A DNA stretch of 64,000 nt from Phycisphaerae bacterium (GTDB lineage: Bacteria > Planctomycetota > Phycisphaerae > UBA1845 > Fen-1342): assembly GCA_022072445.1 (NCBI GenBank), contig JAJVHV010000034.1:21891-85890 (forward strand), written 5' to 3'. The notes beneath the pieces are model-generated. The model was not told the DNA's origin and made no database searches. It saw only the letters and a program-made list of their open reading frames with translations. The position numbers and the translations under genes are program-made. Below are positions 43,126 to 53,500 of this stretch, piece after piece (the first letter of the stretch is position 1; each line of letters opens with the position of its first letter).

Positions 43126-43932
43126 ATGAGCCAGACCTTTTCGACCGTCCTGACCGGTGTTGAGAACGGCGTGCTGACGATCACGCTCAATCGACCGGAA
43201 TCGCTGAACGCCTATAACGAGACGATGAGCGTCGAGCTGGCCGCGGCGCTGAAGGCGGCGGAGCGCGACGATGCGATCCGCTGTGTCGTGCTGACCGGCG
43301 CGGGCCGGGCGTTCTGCTCGGGTCAGGACTTGCAGGAGGTTCGCGGACGATACGCCGCTGATTCGCAGGGCCCGATCGACTTCGGCGCCCATCTGCGGAG
43401 CAAGTACGCGCCGATCGTGACGCGGCTGCGGACGCTGGAGAAGCCGGTGGTCGCGGCTGTGAACGGCGTGGCGGCGGGCGCGGGGGCGAGTTTTGCATTC
43501 GCGGCCGATCTGCGGATCGCGGCCGCCGGGGCGTCGTTCGTGATGGCGTTCGTGCACGTCGGGCTGGTGCCCGATTCGGCGGCGACGGTCACGCTCCAGC
43601 GGCTGGTCGGGTTCGGCAAGGCGGCGGAGCTCTGCTTCCTGGGCGAGAAGGTACCGGCCGACGAGGCGCTGCGGATCGGGCTGGTGAATCGGGTCGTGCC
43701 GGACGAGGCGCTGCCGGCGGCGACGCGCGAGCTGGCGGCGCGGCTGGCGGCGATGCCGACGCGGGCGATCGGCCTGACCAAGCGGGCGCTGAATCGTGCG
43801 TGGACGGCGGACCTGGGCGACCAACTGGAGTACGAGGCGTTCGTGCAGCAGACGGCGGGGCAGACGGCGGATCATCGCGAGGGCGTGATGGCGTTCATCG
43901 AGAAACGCAAGCCGCGGTTTCAGGGCAAGTGA
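43126..43932 (+). CDS. Enoyl-CoA hydratase/isomerase, PaaG-like
   Basis: GGAG lies 10 bases before the ATG at 43126. The 268-residue crotonase-fold protein has VLTITLNRPESLNAYNETM, VLTGAGRAFCSGQDL (oxyanion hole), KPVVAAVNGVAAGAGASFAFAADLRIA (second oxyanion Gly), and MAFVHVGLVPDSAATVTLQRLVG. The Asp in LVPDS corresponds to the catalytic Asp of PaaG-type isomerases, while the usual hydratase Glu pair is not kept, so isomerisation is more likely than hydration. The rest of a paa cluster is absent. A small membrane protein gene begins 3 bases after its stop. Confidence 0.87.
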   Translation: MSQTFSTVLTGVENGVLTITLNRPESLNAYNETMSVELAAALKAAERDDAIRCVVLTGAGRAFCSGQDLQEVRGRYAADSQGPIDFGAHLRSKYAPIVTRLRTLEKPVVAAVNGVAAGAGASFAFAADLRIAAAGASFVMAFVHVGLVPDSAATVTLQRLVGFGKAAELCFLGEKVPADEALRIGLVNRVVPDEALPAATRELAARLAAMPTRAIGLTKRALNRAWTADLGDQLEYEAFVQQTAGQTADHREGVMAFIEKRKPRFQGK

Positions 43933-43935
43933 GCG

Positions 43936-44154
43936 ATGCTTGACGGGCGGAGTTTCGTTGTGTTCGAAATGTGGGCGGGGCTGCCGTGGCCAATGCGCGT
44001 GGGCATCGCCACCGTTATTCTTGGAGTGACCACGCTCCTGTATTGGCTCGAGTACATTCCGTTTCGTCCGGCATTGCTCGGTTGGGCCATCGGCAGTCCG
44101 CTGTTCGTGTTTGCGTGGCCGAGCGATTCGGAACGCCGCGGGTATCGCTTCTGA
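43936..44154 (+). CDS. Small membrane protein, unknown
   Basis: A 72-residue protein between the hydratase and nadC genes, 3 and 16 bases from its neighbours, so it fits an operon. It has two hydrophobic segments (about 18-38, AGLPWPMRVGIATVILGVT; and about 45-60, ALLGWAIGSPLFVFAW) and a short polar end. I recognise no family. The tight packing and coding-like third-position GC support it as real. Confidence 0.6.
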   Translation: MLDGRSFVVFEMWAGLPWPMRVGIATVILGVTTLLYWLEYIPFRPALLGWAIGSPLFVFAWPSDSERRGYRF

Positions 44155-44170
44155 CGGAGACGGTGCGCGG

Positions 44171-45136
44171 ATGAGCGAGCAATCGGTCTGGTCTGCGGCG
44201 ACGCTGGCGCTGATCGAGGCCGCGATCGACGAGGACCTGGGGACGGCCGGCGACGTGAGCAGCGCGCTGCTTGACGAACCGGACGCCGAATGTACGGGGC
44301 TGCTCGTCAGCCGTGCGCCGGGCGTGCTCTGTGGGCGGGTGTTGCTGCCGGCGGTGTGTGCCGCGTTTGGCCGGCGGCTGGACGCCGAGCTGGTCGTCGA
44401 GCCTGCGCGGCGGGTGGACGACCGCCTGGCCGACTTCTCCGACGGCGACGCGATCCGGCCGGGCGTCGCGTTCTGCCGGCTGCGCGGGCCGCGGGCTGGG
44501 CTGCTGACGGCGGAACGCACGCTGCTGAATTTCCTGACGCGCATGAGCGGGGTGGCGACGCTGACGCGGCAGTTTGTCGAGGCGGCCCGGGCGGTGTCGC
44601 CGGCCGTTCAGATCGTCGATACGCGCAAGACGATTCCGGGCTGGCGCGAGCTGGACAAGTACGCAGTGCGCTGCGGCGGCGGCGTCAATCATCGCATGGG
44701 GCTGTATGACGCGGTTCTGATCAAGGACAACCACCTGGCGGGTGTGACGGACGAGCGCTTCGCGGCCGCGGCTTTCGAGTTGCTGAACCGGCTTGGGCCG
44801 GCGGCGGCGCCGGGTGCGCGGCGGCCGGGGGGCAAGCCCGCGTTTGTCGAGGTGGAGGTGGACACGCTGGGGCAGTTCCGGGCGGTGCTGGACGTCGTGG
44901 GCGTGGACGTCGTGCTGCTCGACAACATGTCGCCTGAAACGCTGCGCGCCGCGGTCGAGCTGCGCGAGCGGCGCGGGCTGCGCGGACGGCTGCTGCTGGA
45001 GGCGAGCGGCGGCGTGACGCTGGAGAACGTTGCGGCGATTGCGGCCAGTGGCGTGGATCGGATCGCGGTCGGAGCGCTGACGCACTCGGCAGCCGGATTG
45101 GACATCGGTCTTGATCTGGAGTCGGGCGCGGGCTGA
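44171..45136 (+). CDS. nadC: Nicotinate-nucleotide pyrophosphorylase (carboxylating)
   Basis: NadC converts quinolinate and PRPP to nicotinate mononucleotide in NAD synthesis. The 321-residue product from the ATG at 44171 shows the family core: LTAERTLLNFLTRMSGVATLT, IVDTRKTIPGWRELDKYAVRCGGGVNHRMGLYDAVLIKDNHL, VEVEVDTLGQFRAVLD, LLDNMSPETLR, LLEASGGVTLENV and VDRIAVGALTHSA. The Arg, Lys and Asp residues that bind quinolinate and PRPP are within these. nadA and nadB are not in the window. Confidence 0.95.
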   Translation: MSEQSVWSAATLALIEAAIDEDLGTAGDVSSALLDEPDAECTGLLVSRAPGVLCGRVLLPAVCAAFGRRLDAELVVEPARRVDDRLADFSDGDAIRPGVAFCRLRGPRAGLLTAERTLLNFLTRMSGVATLTRQFVEAARAVSPAVQIVDTRKTIPGWRELDKYAVRCGGGVNHRMGLYDAVLIKDNHLAGVTDERFAAAAFELLNRLGPAAAPGARRPGGKPAFVEVEVDTLGQFRAVLDVVGVDVVLLDNMSPETLRAAVELRERRGLRGRLLLEASGGVTLENVAAIAASGVDRIAVGALTHSAAGLDIGLDLESGAG

Positions 45137-45201
45137 GCGGCGGATGATCGCCCTTCCAGGGCTTCATGCTGCGCGGCCGTTCCGTGGGCTAGGGCCCACA
45201 T

Positions 45202-45275
45202 TGGGCGATACTGGGCTCGAACCAGTGACCTCGTGCTTGTCGAGCACGCGCTCTAGCCAACTGAGCTAATCGCCC
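45202..45275 (-). tRNA. tRNA-Val (GAC)
   Basis: Acceptor GGGCGAT/ATCGCCC, D arm GCTC-AGTTGGCTA-GAGC, anticodon stem CGTGC/GCACG with loop TCGACAA (anticodon GAC), variable AGGTC, T arm ACTGG-TTCGAGC-CCAGT, discriminator A. CCA is not encoded. It is very similar in sequence to tRNA-Val(CAC) at 56949. Confidence 0.96.
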
Positions 45276-45417
45276 GGCAGTTGGAATAATCAGCCGTTGG
45301 CGGGGGGAAGTCAAGCGCCCCCTGCCGACACGCGGACGAGCCGCTACAATACCGCGTCTTTCGGCCGGCATCCGGCCGGGTGCGAAGCGGTGTGCCCGGC
45401 TCCGGCCGAAATCACCC

Positions 45418-46527
45418 ATGCAACAGAAGCTGATGGACGCCACAACCCACGAGACGCGAGACGCGCTACCATACGTGCCGCGGGACGCCGCCACGACTTC
45501 GCTCTGGCTGCATCGCTTCACGTTGGTGACGCTCGTCGCGACGTTCGTGCTGATTGTGGCGGGCGGGATCGTGACGACGCGCGACGCCGGACTGGCGGTC
45601 CCGGACTGGCCGCTGTCGTTCGGCAAGCTGATGCCGGAGCGCTGGTACGCGATCGGCAACATCGCCGCGGAGCACACGCACCGTATGATTGCCGGGACGG
45701 TGGCACTGCTGATGCTAGCGCTGGCGATCTGCGTGCAGCTCAACGAACGGCGCGGCTGGGTGCGCGGATTGGCTTGGGTCGCGCTGGCCGCCGTGATCTC
45801 GCAGGCGCTGCTGGGCGGCGCGACGGTGCTGGTGCTGGGCGCGGCGCGGACGTACATCCGCGTCTTTCATGCGGCGCTGGCGCAGACGTTTTTCATGCTG
45901 GTCATGACGCTGGCGGCGGTCACGTCGCGACACTGGCCGGCGCGGCGCGCTTCGGCGGCGACGCCGTCCGGTGCGCTCCGCGCGGTGTGCACGCTGACGG
46001 CCGCGGTGCTGTTCGTCCAGGTCATGCTGGGCGCGGTGATGCGGCACACGCACTCGGCGACGGCACTGCTCGAGTTTCCGGCCAGTTTCGACGGGAAGCT
46101 GCTTCCGCCGGCCGACGAATCGGCTCTGGCGGCGCTGAACGAGGCGCGGTTTGAGGCGCACGAACTGGAGGCCGTGACACTGCCGCAGGTCTGGGCGAAT
46201 TTCGCGCACCGGGCGTTCGCGCTGCTCGTGGCGGCGACGGTGGCAGGCATGGCCGCGTACGTGCTGCGGCATCATCGGCAGAATCCGCGGCTGGCCGGGC
46301 CGGCGGTGTGGCTGCTGGTGCTGCTGGTCGTGCAGGTGCTGCTCGGGGCGCTGGCGGTCTGGTCGGCGCGCAACGTGCTGATGACGACGAAGCACGTGGC
46401 GGTCGGCGTGCTGATGTTCGCACTCGCGTTCAACCTTGCGTTGCGCGGCTGGAGAGTCGGGCGCCTGCCGGCGACGGCTCCGCAGAACGCGGCCGCGCCG
46501 CCGGGCTGGGGAGTAGCCTCCACGTGA
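45418..46527 (+). CDS. ctaA: Heme A synthase CtaA/Cox15
   Basis: CtaA oxidises heme O to heme A for cytochrome oxidase. The 369-residue membrane protein has about eight hydrophobic segments and the conserved heme ligand regions: GGIVTTRDAGLAVPDWPLSFG, IAAEHTHRMIAG, RVFHAALAQT, FAHRAFALLVAA and MTTKHVAVGVL. The ATG has no clear ribosome site; a second ATG is five codons in. Its stop shares four bases (GTGA) with the start of ctaB. Confidence 0.94.
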   Translation: MQQKLMDATTHETRDALPYVPRDAATTSLWLHRFTLVTLVATFVLIVAGGIVTTRDAGLAVPDWPLSFGKLMPERWYAIGNIAAEHTHRMIAGTVALLMLALAICVQLNERRGWVRGLAWVALAAVISQALLGGATVLVLGAARTYIRVFHAALAQTFFMLVMTLAAVTSRHWPARRASAATPSGALRAVCTLTAAVLFVQVMLGAVMRHTHSATALLEFPASFDGKLLPPADESALAALNEARFEAHELEAVTLPQVWANFAHRAFALLVAATVAGMAAYVLRHHRQNPRLAGPAVWLLVLLVVQVLLGALAVWSARNVLMTTKHVAVGVLMFALAFNLALRGWRVGRLPATAPQNAAAPPGWGVAST

Positions 46528-47465
46528 AACCAACGTCCGAACTCGCCGCAGGCACTCCGCTGGCCGTGCGTCTGTCGCTGCGCGACGCGCTGGAGCTGTG
46601 CAAACCGCGCCTGAGCCTGATGGTGCTGCTGACGACGGCGGTCGGCTTTCTCATGGCGCCGTCAGCCGAGTTCAATCTCTCCGCCTTGCTGCACGTGATT
46701 TTCGGCACGGCGCTGGCCGCGGGTGGTGCCAGCGCGCTCAATCAGTACATGGAGCGCGACGCCGACGCGCGCATGCGCCGCACAGCCCGGCGGCCGTTGC
46801 CCGACGGGCGGGTGTCGCCGCGCGACGCGCTGCTGTTCGGGGCGGCGTGCTGCCTGGCGGGGGTCGCTTATCTGCTATTGGCGGTCAACCTGCTGACCGG
46901 GCTGCTGTGCTTCCTGACGATTGCCAGCTACCTGCTGGCGTACACGCCGCTGAAACGCCGCTCGCCGATCTGCACGCTGGTGGGCGCGGTGCCGGGTGCG
47001 CTGCCGATCATGATGGGCTGGACGGCGCAGACCGGCCGTGTCGACGCGACGGCGTGGATTCTGTTTGCGATTCTCTTCATCTGGCAATTGCCGCACTTTC
47101 TGGCCATCGCCGTCATCTATGCCGACGAATACGCCGCGGCCGGATTTCCGATGCGTGCAGTGGTCGACCGGCGGCGTGCTTCGCCGGACGGCGCCGCCCT
47201 GCCGCGACAGAACTGGACCGGTCCGCAGGCGGTCGCCTGGTGTCTGATTCTGCTGGGTGTGACGGTGCTTCCGGCCCTCTCGGGCGCTGCCCACCCGCTG
47301 TACGCCGGCGGCGCGATCGTCCTGGGAGCCGCGTATCTGCTGGCGGCGGCGGCGCTGGCGCGCTATCGGACGCGCGAATCGGCGCGGCTGCTGTTCCTGA
47401 CGTCGCTTTGCTACCTGCCGGCGCTGCTGACGTGGCTGGCCATCCACAAGGCGCCGGGAGCCTGA
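46524..47465 (+). CDS. ctaB: Protoheme IX farnesyltransferase CtaB
   Basis: CtaB makes heme O. The GTG at 46524 overlaps the ctaA stop by four bases and gives 313 residues. The polyprenyl-binding motif is ALNQYMERDADARMRRTARRPL (NxxxDxxxD), with LLAYTPLKRRSPICTLVGAVPGALPIMMGW and QLPHFLAIAVIYADEYAAAGFPM after it. About nine membrane segments. It gives the substrate for CtaA, whose gene is upstream. The next gene starts 14 bases later. Confidence 0.95.
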   Translation: MKPTSELAAGTPLAVRLSLRDALELCKPRLSLMVLLTTAVGFLMAPSAEFNLSALLHVIFGTALAAGGASALNQYMERDADARMRRTARRPLPDGRVSPRDALLFGAACCLAGVAYLLLAVNLLTGLLCFLTIASYLLAYTPLKRRSPICTLVGAVPGALPIMMGWTAQTGRVDATAWILFAILFIWQLPHFLAIAVIYADEYAAAGFPMRAVVDRRRASPDGAALPRQNWTGPQAVAWCLILLGVTVLPALSGAAHPLYAGGAIVLGAAYLLAAAALARYRTRESARLLFLTSLCYLPALLTWLAIHKAPGA

Positions 47466-47479
47466 GCCGCGCGCCGCCC

Positions 47480-48403
47480 ATGCCCGCACCCGCGATCGAA
47501 GTCAACCGGCTGTCGCACGCGTACGGGAGCCGCCGCGCCCTGGACGACGTGTCTTTCGAGCTGACGGCGGGACAGTCGATCGCCCTGCTGGGACCGAACG
47601 GCAGCGGCAAGACGACGCTTTTCCGGATTCTCAGCACGCTGCTGACGCCGGACAGCGGCAGCGCCCGCGTGGCTGGCTTTGACGTGTTGACCCAGGCTCC
47701 CGACGTCCGCCGCAGCATCGGCGTGACGTTTCAATCGCCGAGCATCGACCGGCGGCTGACCGTTCGCGAGAATCTGATCTATCACGGGCGTATGTTCGGG
47801 CTGAACGGCGCGGCGTTGCGGCGGCGCACCGCCGAGCTGCTCGACGCGTTTCGCATCGCGGCGCGCGCGGACGACGTGGCCGAGGTGCTCTCGGGCGGGT
47901 TGCGGCGGCGCGTCGAGATCGCCAAATCGATGATGCACCGGCCGGCTGTGCTGCTGCTCGACGAACCGAGCACGGGGCTGGACCCTGGGGCGCGCGACGA
48001 GCTGCGGCGGCTGTTCGAGCAGCTCAATCGCGACGGGGTCAGTATCCTGTTCACGACGCACCTGATGGAGGAAGCCGATCCGTGCCAGCGCGTGGCCATC
48101 ATGAACGAGGGGCGCCTGGTCGCGATCGGTCCACCGCGCGAACTGTGTGCCGAGATTGGCGGCGACGTGCTCACATTCGAGGCGCGCGAGCCGCGACGGC
48201 TCGCGCAGCTCATCGGGCCGGACGCGGTCTGCGAGGCGGGTGTCGTCCGGGTCGAGCGGCCGGCGGCGCACCGCGTGCTCGCGGAGGTGATCGACGCGTT
48301 CGACGGCCGCATCGACGCAGTCCACGTCGGCCGGCCGACGCTGGCCGACGTGTTCCGACGGCACACGGGCCGTGGCCTGGAGAACGGAGCGGAGGAGAAT
48401 TGA
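47480..48403 (+). CDS. ABC transporter ATP-binding protein in heme/oxidase operon
   Basis: The 307-residue product is a drug/NatA-type ATPase: Walker A LLGPNGSGKTTLF, Q loop VTFQSPSIDRRLT, signature VLSGGLRRRVEIAK (LSGGL instead of LSGGQ), Walker B AVLLLDEPSTGLD and switch His in LFTTHLMEEAD. The last 75 residues are the extra domain typical of such ATPases. It pairs with the permease that starts at a TTG overlapping its stop. Position between ctaB and the SCO gene suggests a role in oxidase assembly, perhaps copper or heme handling; this is inference. Confidence 0.92.
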   Translation: MPAPAIEVNRLSHAYGSRRALDDVSFELTAGQSIALLGPNGSGKTTLFRILSTLLTPDSGSARVAGFDVLTQAPDVRRSIGVTFQSPSIDRRLTVRENLIYHGRMFGLNGAALRRRTAELLDAFRIAARADDVAEVLSGGLRRRVEIAKSMMHRPAVLLLDEPSTGLDPGARDELRRLFEQLNRDGVSILFTTHLMEEADPCQRVAIMNEGRLVAIGPPRELCAEIGGDVLTFEAREPRRLAQLIGPDAVCEAGVVRVERPAAHRVLAEVIDAFDGRIDAVHVGRPTLADVFRRHTGRGLENGAEEN

Positions 48404-49203
48404 GCGCACCTGACACACGTTTCATCGCCCCCGCCGCCGCGCTGGCGCAGCGCGAGATCGTCCGGTTTCTGCGGCAGCGCAGCCGCGTGATCGGGGCGCT
48501 GGCGACGCCACTGGTGTTCTGGCTGGTGATTGGATCGGGGCTGGGCGAATCGTTCCGCCCGCCGGGCCTGGAGCAGAACCAGAATTACCTGACGTATTTC
48601 TTTCCCGGCGCGGTGATGCTGATCGTGCTGTTCACGTCGATCTTCTCGTGCATCTCGATCATTGAAGACCGCCGCGAGGGGTTCCTGCAATCCGTGCTGG
48701 TCGCGCCGGTGCACCCGGCGGCGATCGTGGCCGGCAAGCTGGCGGGTAATACGGTGCTGGCGCTGGCCCATGCCGCGCTTTTTCTGATGCTCGCGCCGCT
48801 GGCGCACGTTCCGCTGACGCTGCCGGGCGTTTCTCTGGCGCTGGCGTCGCTGACGCTGGCCGCGGTCGGCTTGGGCGCGATCGGCTTTGTGTTCGCCTGG
48901 AGGCTGGACAGCGTGCAGGGGTTTCACGCGATCATGAACCTGCTGCTCTTTCCAATGTGGCTGCTCTCGGGGGCGCTCTTTCCCGCATCGGGGGCGCATG
49001 TCGCCGTACGCATGACCATGGCCATCAACCCGCTGCGCTACGCCGTCTCGGCATTGCGGCGGTCGCTGTTCGGCGGGCCGCACGCGGCGCAAGTGGGCGA
49101 GCCGGGGCTGCTGACGTGCTGGCTGGCGCTGACGTTGACCGTCGCCGCCACGATGTGGCTTGCGGCGCGCAGCGTCGCGCGGCCGAGGAGGGGCAGCGCG
49201 TGA
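48400..49203 (+). CDS. ABC-2 type permease in heme/oxidase operon
   Basis: The TTG at 48400 shares four bases with the ATPase stop (TTGA) and has GGAGGAG ahead, so it is the likely start (267 residues). The ABC-2 permease fold is seen in six hydrophobic segments, the amphipathic N-terminal helix (QREIVRFLRQRSRVIGALATPLVFW) and the family piece EDRREGFLQSVLVAPV. PMWLLSGALFP near the end is typical. It forms one transporter with the ATPase. Its end overlaps the next start (GTGA). Confidence 0.9.
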   Translation: MSAPDTRFIAPAAALAQREIVRFLRQRSRVIGALATPLVFWLVIGSGLGESFRPPGLEQNQNYLTYFFPGAVMLIVLFTSIFSCISIIEDRREGFLQSVLVAPVHPAAIVAGKLAGNTVLALAHAALFLMLAPLAHVPLTLPGVSLALASLTLAAVGLGAIGFVFAWRLDSVQGFHAIMNLLLFPMWLLSGALFPASGAHVAVRMTMAINPLRYAVSALRRSLFGGPHAAQVGEPGLLTCWLALTLTVAATMWLAARSVARPRRGSA

Positions 49204-50318
49204 GCGACGCGAGCGCCGGCCGCGCGGCAGGTTGGCGGCCGCTGGTGATGATTGTGCTGGGCGTCGCGATAGTGGCGCTGCTGGTCGGGCGGCAGGTTCG
49301 ACCGGCGTCGGCGAGCCTGCCGGAGGTCATGACGGTGCCGGCGTTTGCGCTGACCGAACAGAGTGGGCAGCGCTTCGAAAGCAGGCAATTGCTCGGCAGC
49401 GTGTGGATCGCCGACTTTGTCTTTACGAATTGCGCCGGTCCGTGCCCGATCATGACGGCGCGGATGAACGAGCTGGAGGATCGTCTGGCTGACGACGAGC
49501 GCGTCCGCTTCGTCACCATCAGCGTCGACCCGCAGCGCGACACGCCCGAGGTGCTACGCGACTACGCGGCGCGCGTCGGCGCCGGGCCGCGCTGGTCGTT
49601 TCTGACGGGCGAGGTCGAGCCGATCTACCGGCTGTGTCGCGAGGGTTTTCTGCTGACCGTGGCGCGCCAGCGGGCGGAGTCGGGCAAAGTGATCGACGAG
49701 ACGCTCGCGTCGGACCTCCCCGCCGCCAGCCAGCCGCAGCACGAGATCCTCCACAGCACGATGTTTGTGCTGGTGGACCATGCCGGCGTGATCCGCGGCT
49801 ATTTCGACGGCACCGACGTCACGGCGCTGGCCGGGCTGGAGCGTGCCGCGCGTGTGCTGTCGCGCGACGCGCGTGTGCCGCCGGCGCTGGCCGCGCTGCC
49901 GGCGGTGAATGCGACGCTGAACGGCTGCGCCGCACTGCTGCTGTCGCTGGGATACGTCGCGATCCGCGCGCGCCGGCCGCGCGTGCATCGCACGCTGATG
50001 CTGGCTGCGTTCGCCTGCTCGGTGATGTTTCTGGGCAGCTACCTGACCTATCACGCGTTCGCCGGCGAGACGCGCATCGCAGCGACGGGCGCCGTCCGAA
50101 TCGCCTATCTGGTCCTGCTCGCGACGCACGTCCTGCTCGCGGCGGCGATCGTGCCGCTCGCGCTGCTGACGCTGGTCCGCGCCCTGCGGGCCGACCTGTC
50201 GCGCCACCGCCGCATCGCGCGGCTGACGCTTCCGCTGTGGCTGTACGTGTCGGTGACCGGGGTGGTGATCTACGTGCTGCTCTACCACGCCTACCCGCCG
50301 CCGGGGCTGCGATTGTAG
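49200..50318 (+). CDS. SCO1/SenC-DUF420 fusion protein
   Basis: The GTG at 49200 overlaps the permease stop. Residues 1-35 anchor the protein; 45-220 are a SCO1/SenC thioredoxin fold with the copper site Cys pair in VFTNCAGPCPIM and His in ILHSTMFVLVD. From about 235 to the end come four membrane helices of DUF420 type (GSYLTYHAFAGETRIAATG, LLATHVLLAAAIVPLAL, VVIYVLLYHAYPPPGL). SCO delivers copper to CuA of cytochrome oxidase; DUF420 is usually a separate protein next to SCO. The fusion makes a functional link explicit. The oxidase subunit genes themselves do not follow. Confidence 0.9.
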   Translation: MSDASAGRAAGWRPLVMIVLGVAIVALLVGRQVRPASASLPEVMTVPAFALTEQSGQRFESRQLLGSVWIADFVFTNCAGPCPIMTARMNELEDRLADDERVRFVTISVDPQRDTPEVLRDYAARVGAGPRWSFLTGEVEPIYRLCREGFLLTVARQRAESGKVIDETLASDLPAASQPQHEILHSTMFVLVDHAGVIRGYFDGTDVTALAGLERAARVLSRDARVPPALAALPAVNATLNGCAALLLSLGYVAIRARRPRVHRTLMLAAFACSVMFLGSYLTYHAFAGETRIAATGAVRIAYLVLLATHVLLAAAIVPLALLTLVRALRADLSRHRRIARLTLPLWLYVSVTGVVIYVLLYHAYPPPGLRL

Positions 50319-50561
50319 CGCCGACCAGGTGCTGGTTGGACACTCTTTACAGTCTCTGAAATCGCGCCAGCGATGCGAATCCGGATTATCCGCTTGCATT
50401 TGTCGTGGCAGTTGTGTACTAGAGGTTTATGGGCCATTTCGCAGAACGACCGTAGACCAGCCCAATCGGCCGAGTCGTTCCCGTGACATTTTGTAGCCAC
50501 CCATACTCGCCGGTGGGGCGAGATTCGCTCGCTGTAGCCAATCGGCAAAGGAACCGAGCCA

Positions 50562-53500
50562 ATGAACCGCGCGAATCCAGATCGTCAGCATCTAGGCTCC
50601 CCGCCGCGATTTCATGGCTGGAAGCGCCTGATGGCAGTGCGGGCTGCATTGACGGTGACGATCGGCGTCTCCATCGCGGGATGCCAGGACATCGGCAGCC
50701 TGCTGCAGAGGACCGCGCCAGAGTTGACGAGCACCGCCAATGTGCTGCCCGCGCGCGGGCCGACGCTCGGCGGCGTGGAGGTGACGATCACCGGCACAAA
50801 CCTGGACCTCCAGCCGGGGACGCAGGTGTTGTTCGGCGCCTTTCGAGGTGGAACCGTCGACGTCGTCAGCGCCAGCGAGCTGCGCGTCACTACTCCGCCG
50901 CAGGGTGCCGGCCTGGTCGACGTCATCATCATCGCGGCCGACGGAGGTGTGACACTCATCCCGGCCGGTTACGAGTACGTCGCGGTGTCCGCGGCCGATG
51001 GGGAAATCATCGGCCAGCTCGAACAGCGCTTTCCCGGTGCGCCGAAGCTGGTGAGCGCCGTGTCGCTCAACAACACACAGGTGCTGGTGACGTTCAATGA
51101 GCCGGTCGGGAAAGGGGCGGACGACCCGACGCATTTCAGCATTGTCCACGAAGAAGTGAACCAGGAGGTCGGCGTTCTACTGGTCAGGTCTGCCGAGCCC
51201 GGTGACGACCGCACCACCGTCCTGCTGAGTAGTTTCTCGCAAAACGACGTGCTTTACCGGCTGACCGTCACCGACATCCAGGACATGGCCGGCAACCCGA
51301 TCGCCCCGCCGGAGATCCTCGACAACTGGGCGCAGACGACCTTCCCCGGCCTGGCAGCCCCGACATTCGTCGACTCCGACGGCGACGGCCTGAGCGACTC
51401 GGACGAGCAGCGCGGCTGGCAGGTGACGCTTCTGCGCACCAACGGCCAGGCGGCGCAGCGCGGCGTGACGAGTAGCCCGACCAACCCCGACACCGACGGC
51501 GACGGGTTGAACGATCGGCTGGAGAAGGACATCGGCAGCGACCCGCGCTCGGGAGACACGGACGCCGACCAGGTGACCGACGCCGAGGAATGGAACGACT
51601 GGCTGAGCGACCCGCTCAACCAGGACACCGACGGCGACAGCCTCTCCGACTCTCTCGATCTGTACTTCCTCACGTCGCCGACGCTGGCGGATACGGACGG
51701 CGACCAGCTCAGCGACGCCGACGAGATCATTCAGCGCAACCGCAATCCGCGCATCTCCGATCTGCCGGTCATAGGCGTCGAAGTGGGCGACATCAGCTTT
51801 CAACTTGACGAGCGCTACATCTACACCGACCAGTTCGGCCGGACGCAGTCCGTGCAGGAGACGTTCAGCGACACGGTACAGTCCGAGGCCGCTCGGTCGC
51901 ACACAACGCAAAGCAGCACCACGGTCGCCGGTCACGTCGACGTCAAGGTTTACGGAAAGGGCGGATACGACCTGGTGAAGCAAGGTTGGTTCGAGGTCGG
52001 CGGCGAGGTGACCTTCGGCGGGTCGCTTGAGCACACGTGGGGAGGCAGCGACTCGTCCAGTACGCGGCTGGCGCGGACCTACAATGAGGCCGTCAACCGC
52101 GGCTCGCAGCTCACGTCGGTCAGCAACATCCAGCGCGAGACACTGGGCGCACGGCTCGCGGCCGCGGTGACGCTGAAATCGGTCGGCGACATCGCGTTCA
52201 CCGTGCGGGACGTGGAGATATCCGTGCTGCGGAGCGACCCGAAGGACCGCTCGAGGCTGATCCCGGTTGCCACGCTGGTGCCGAACGCTTCCGGTGCGGG
52301 CTACAACCTGGGGCCGCTCACGCCGGAGCGCGGCCCGTTCATCTTTCAGAACTCGGACATCTTCCCCAGCCTGGTCGAAGAGTTGATGAGCGCGCCGGAG
52401 TCGCTGGTCTTCAAGGTCGCGAACTACAACATCACCGACGAATTCGGCCGCAACTTCAGCTTCAGCGGCCAGGAAGTGGTCGAGCGGACGTTCACGCTGA
52501 TACTCGACTACGGTGACGGATCGGATCGTGCCTACCAGGTCGCTGCCGCCAGCCGCTTCGACTCGGCCGGACGGGCGCTCGGCATCTCGGTCGAGGATGC
52601 GCTGCACGCGATCGGCTTCGAGCAATGGGAAGGCGAGGACCCGGAGCTGGGCAATCCCGACGATCCGAATGATCCGCGCCCGCGACGTACCGATTCGGCG
52701 ATCGTCAGGTCATACGGGATGCGTACCGTGACCCGGGCGCGCGACGAGGGGACGCCCGAGACGTTCCGCGCGCTGTCGCGCATCCGCGGCGTGCAGGACG
52801 ACTTCGCGCCGGAGACCGACGAACCCAACAAGCAGAACGATGGAGCCTTCTGGGCGACGCTGTACATCAAGGGCAAGGACAGCAACGACGGTCCTGGCGC
52901 CGCGGCGACGACCGATTTCGATCTGTTCCACCTCAAGGCCGGCAACGTCTATGCGCTGGCCTACGTCAAGGACACCGACGGCGACGAGCTCAACTCGCGC
53001 GAGGAGTTCTTTTCGCGCAGCAGCGACACCAGCACGGATAGCGATCGCGATGACCTGCCCGACTACCTCGAAATCCGAGGCCAGTGGAACGAGGACGGGG
53101 CCGGCGCATGGTTTGTTTACACCGACCGCCTGCCCGGCGGATACGCCGTCCGCCCGGCGCCCTCCATGAATGACAGCGACGAGGACACCCTGCTCGACGA
53201 CTTCGAGTATGCGCTGTGCCGCTACGGCTACGATGCCGGCGGAGACCCACCGCGCGAGCGATACGTGATCGGGGAATATGACGCGGACGACGACCCGGCC
53301 GACGACGAAGTCATCCGCTGGGAAGACGACGGGCCCGACGGCCTGCCCTACGCCTTCGCCCCCAGCGACGGCCTGCCGAACGACTGGCACCGAAAGATTG
53401 ACTCCGCGACGGGCCTCCCGGTTCAATTTCCCAGCAACCGCGCGTCGCTCGATCCGCGCAAGAAGGACACCGACGAGGACGGCCTCTCCGACGACGAGGA

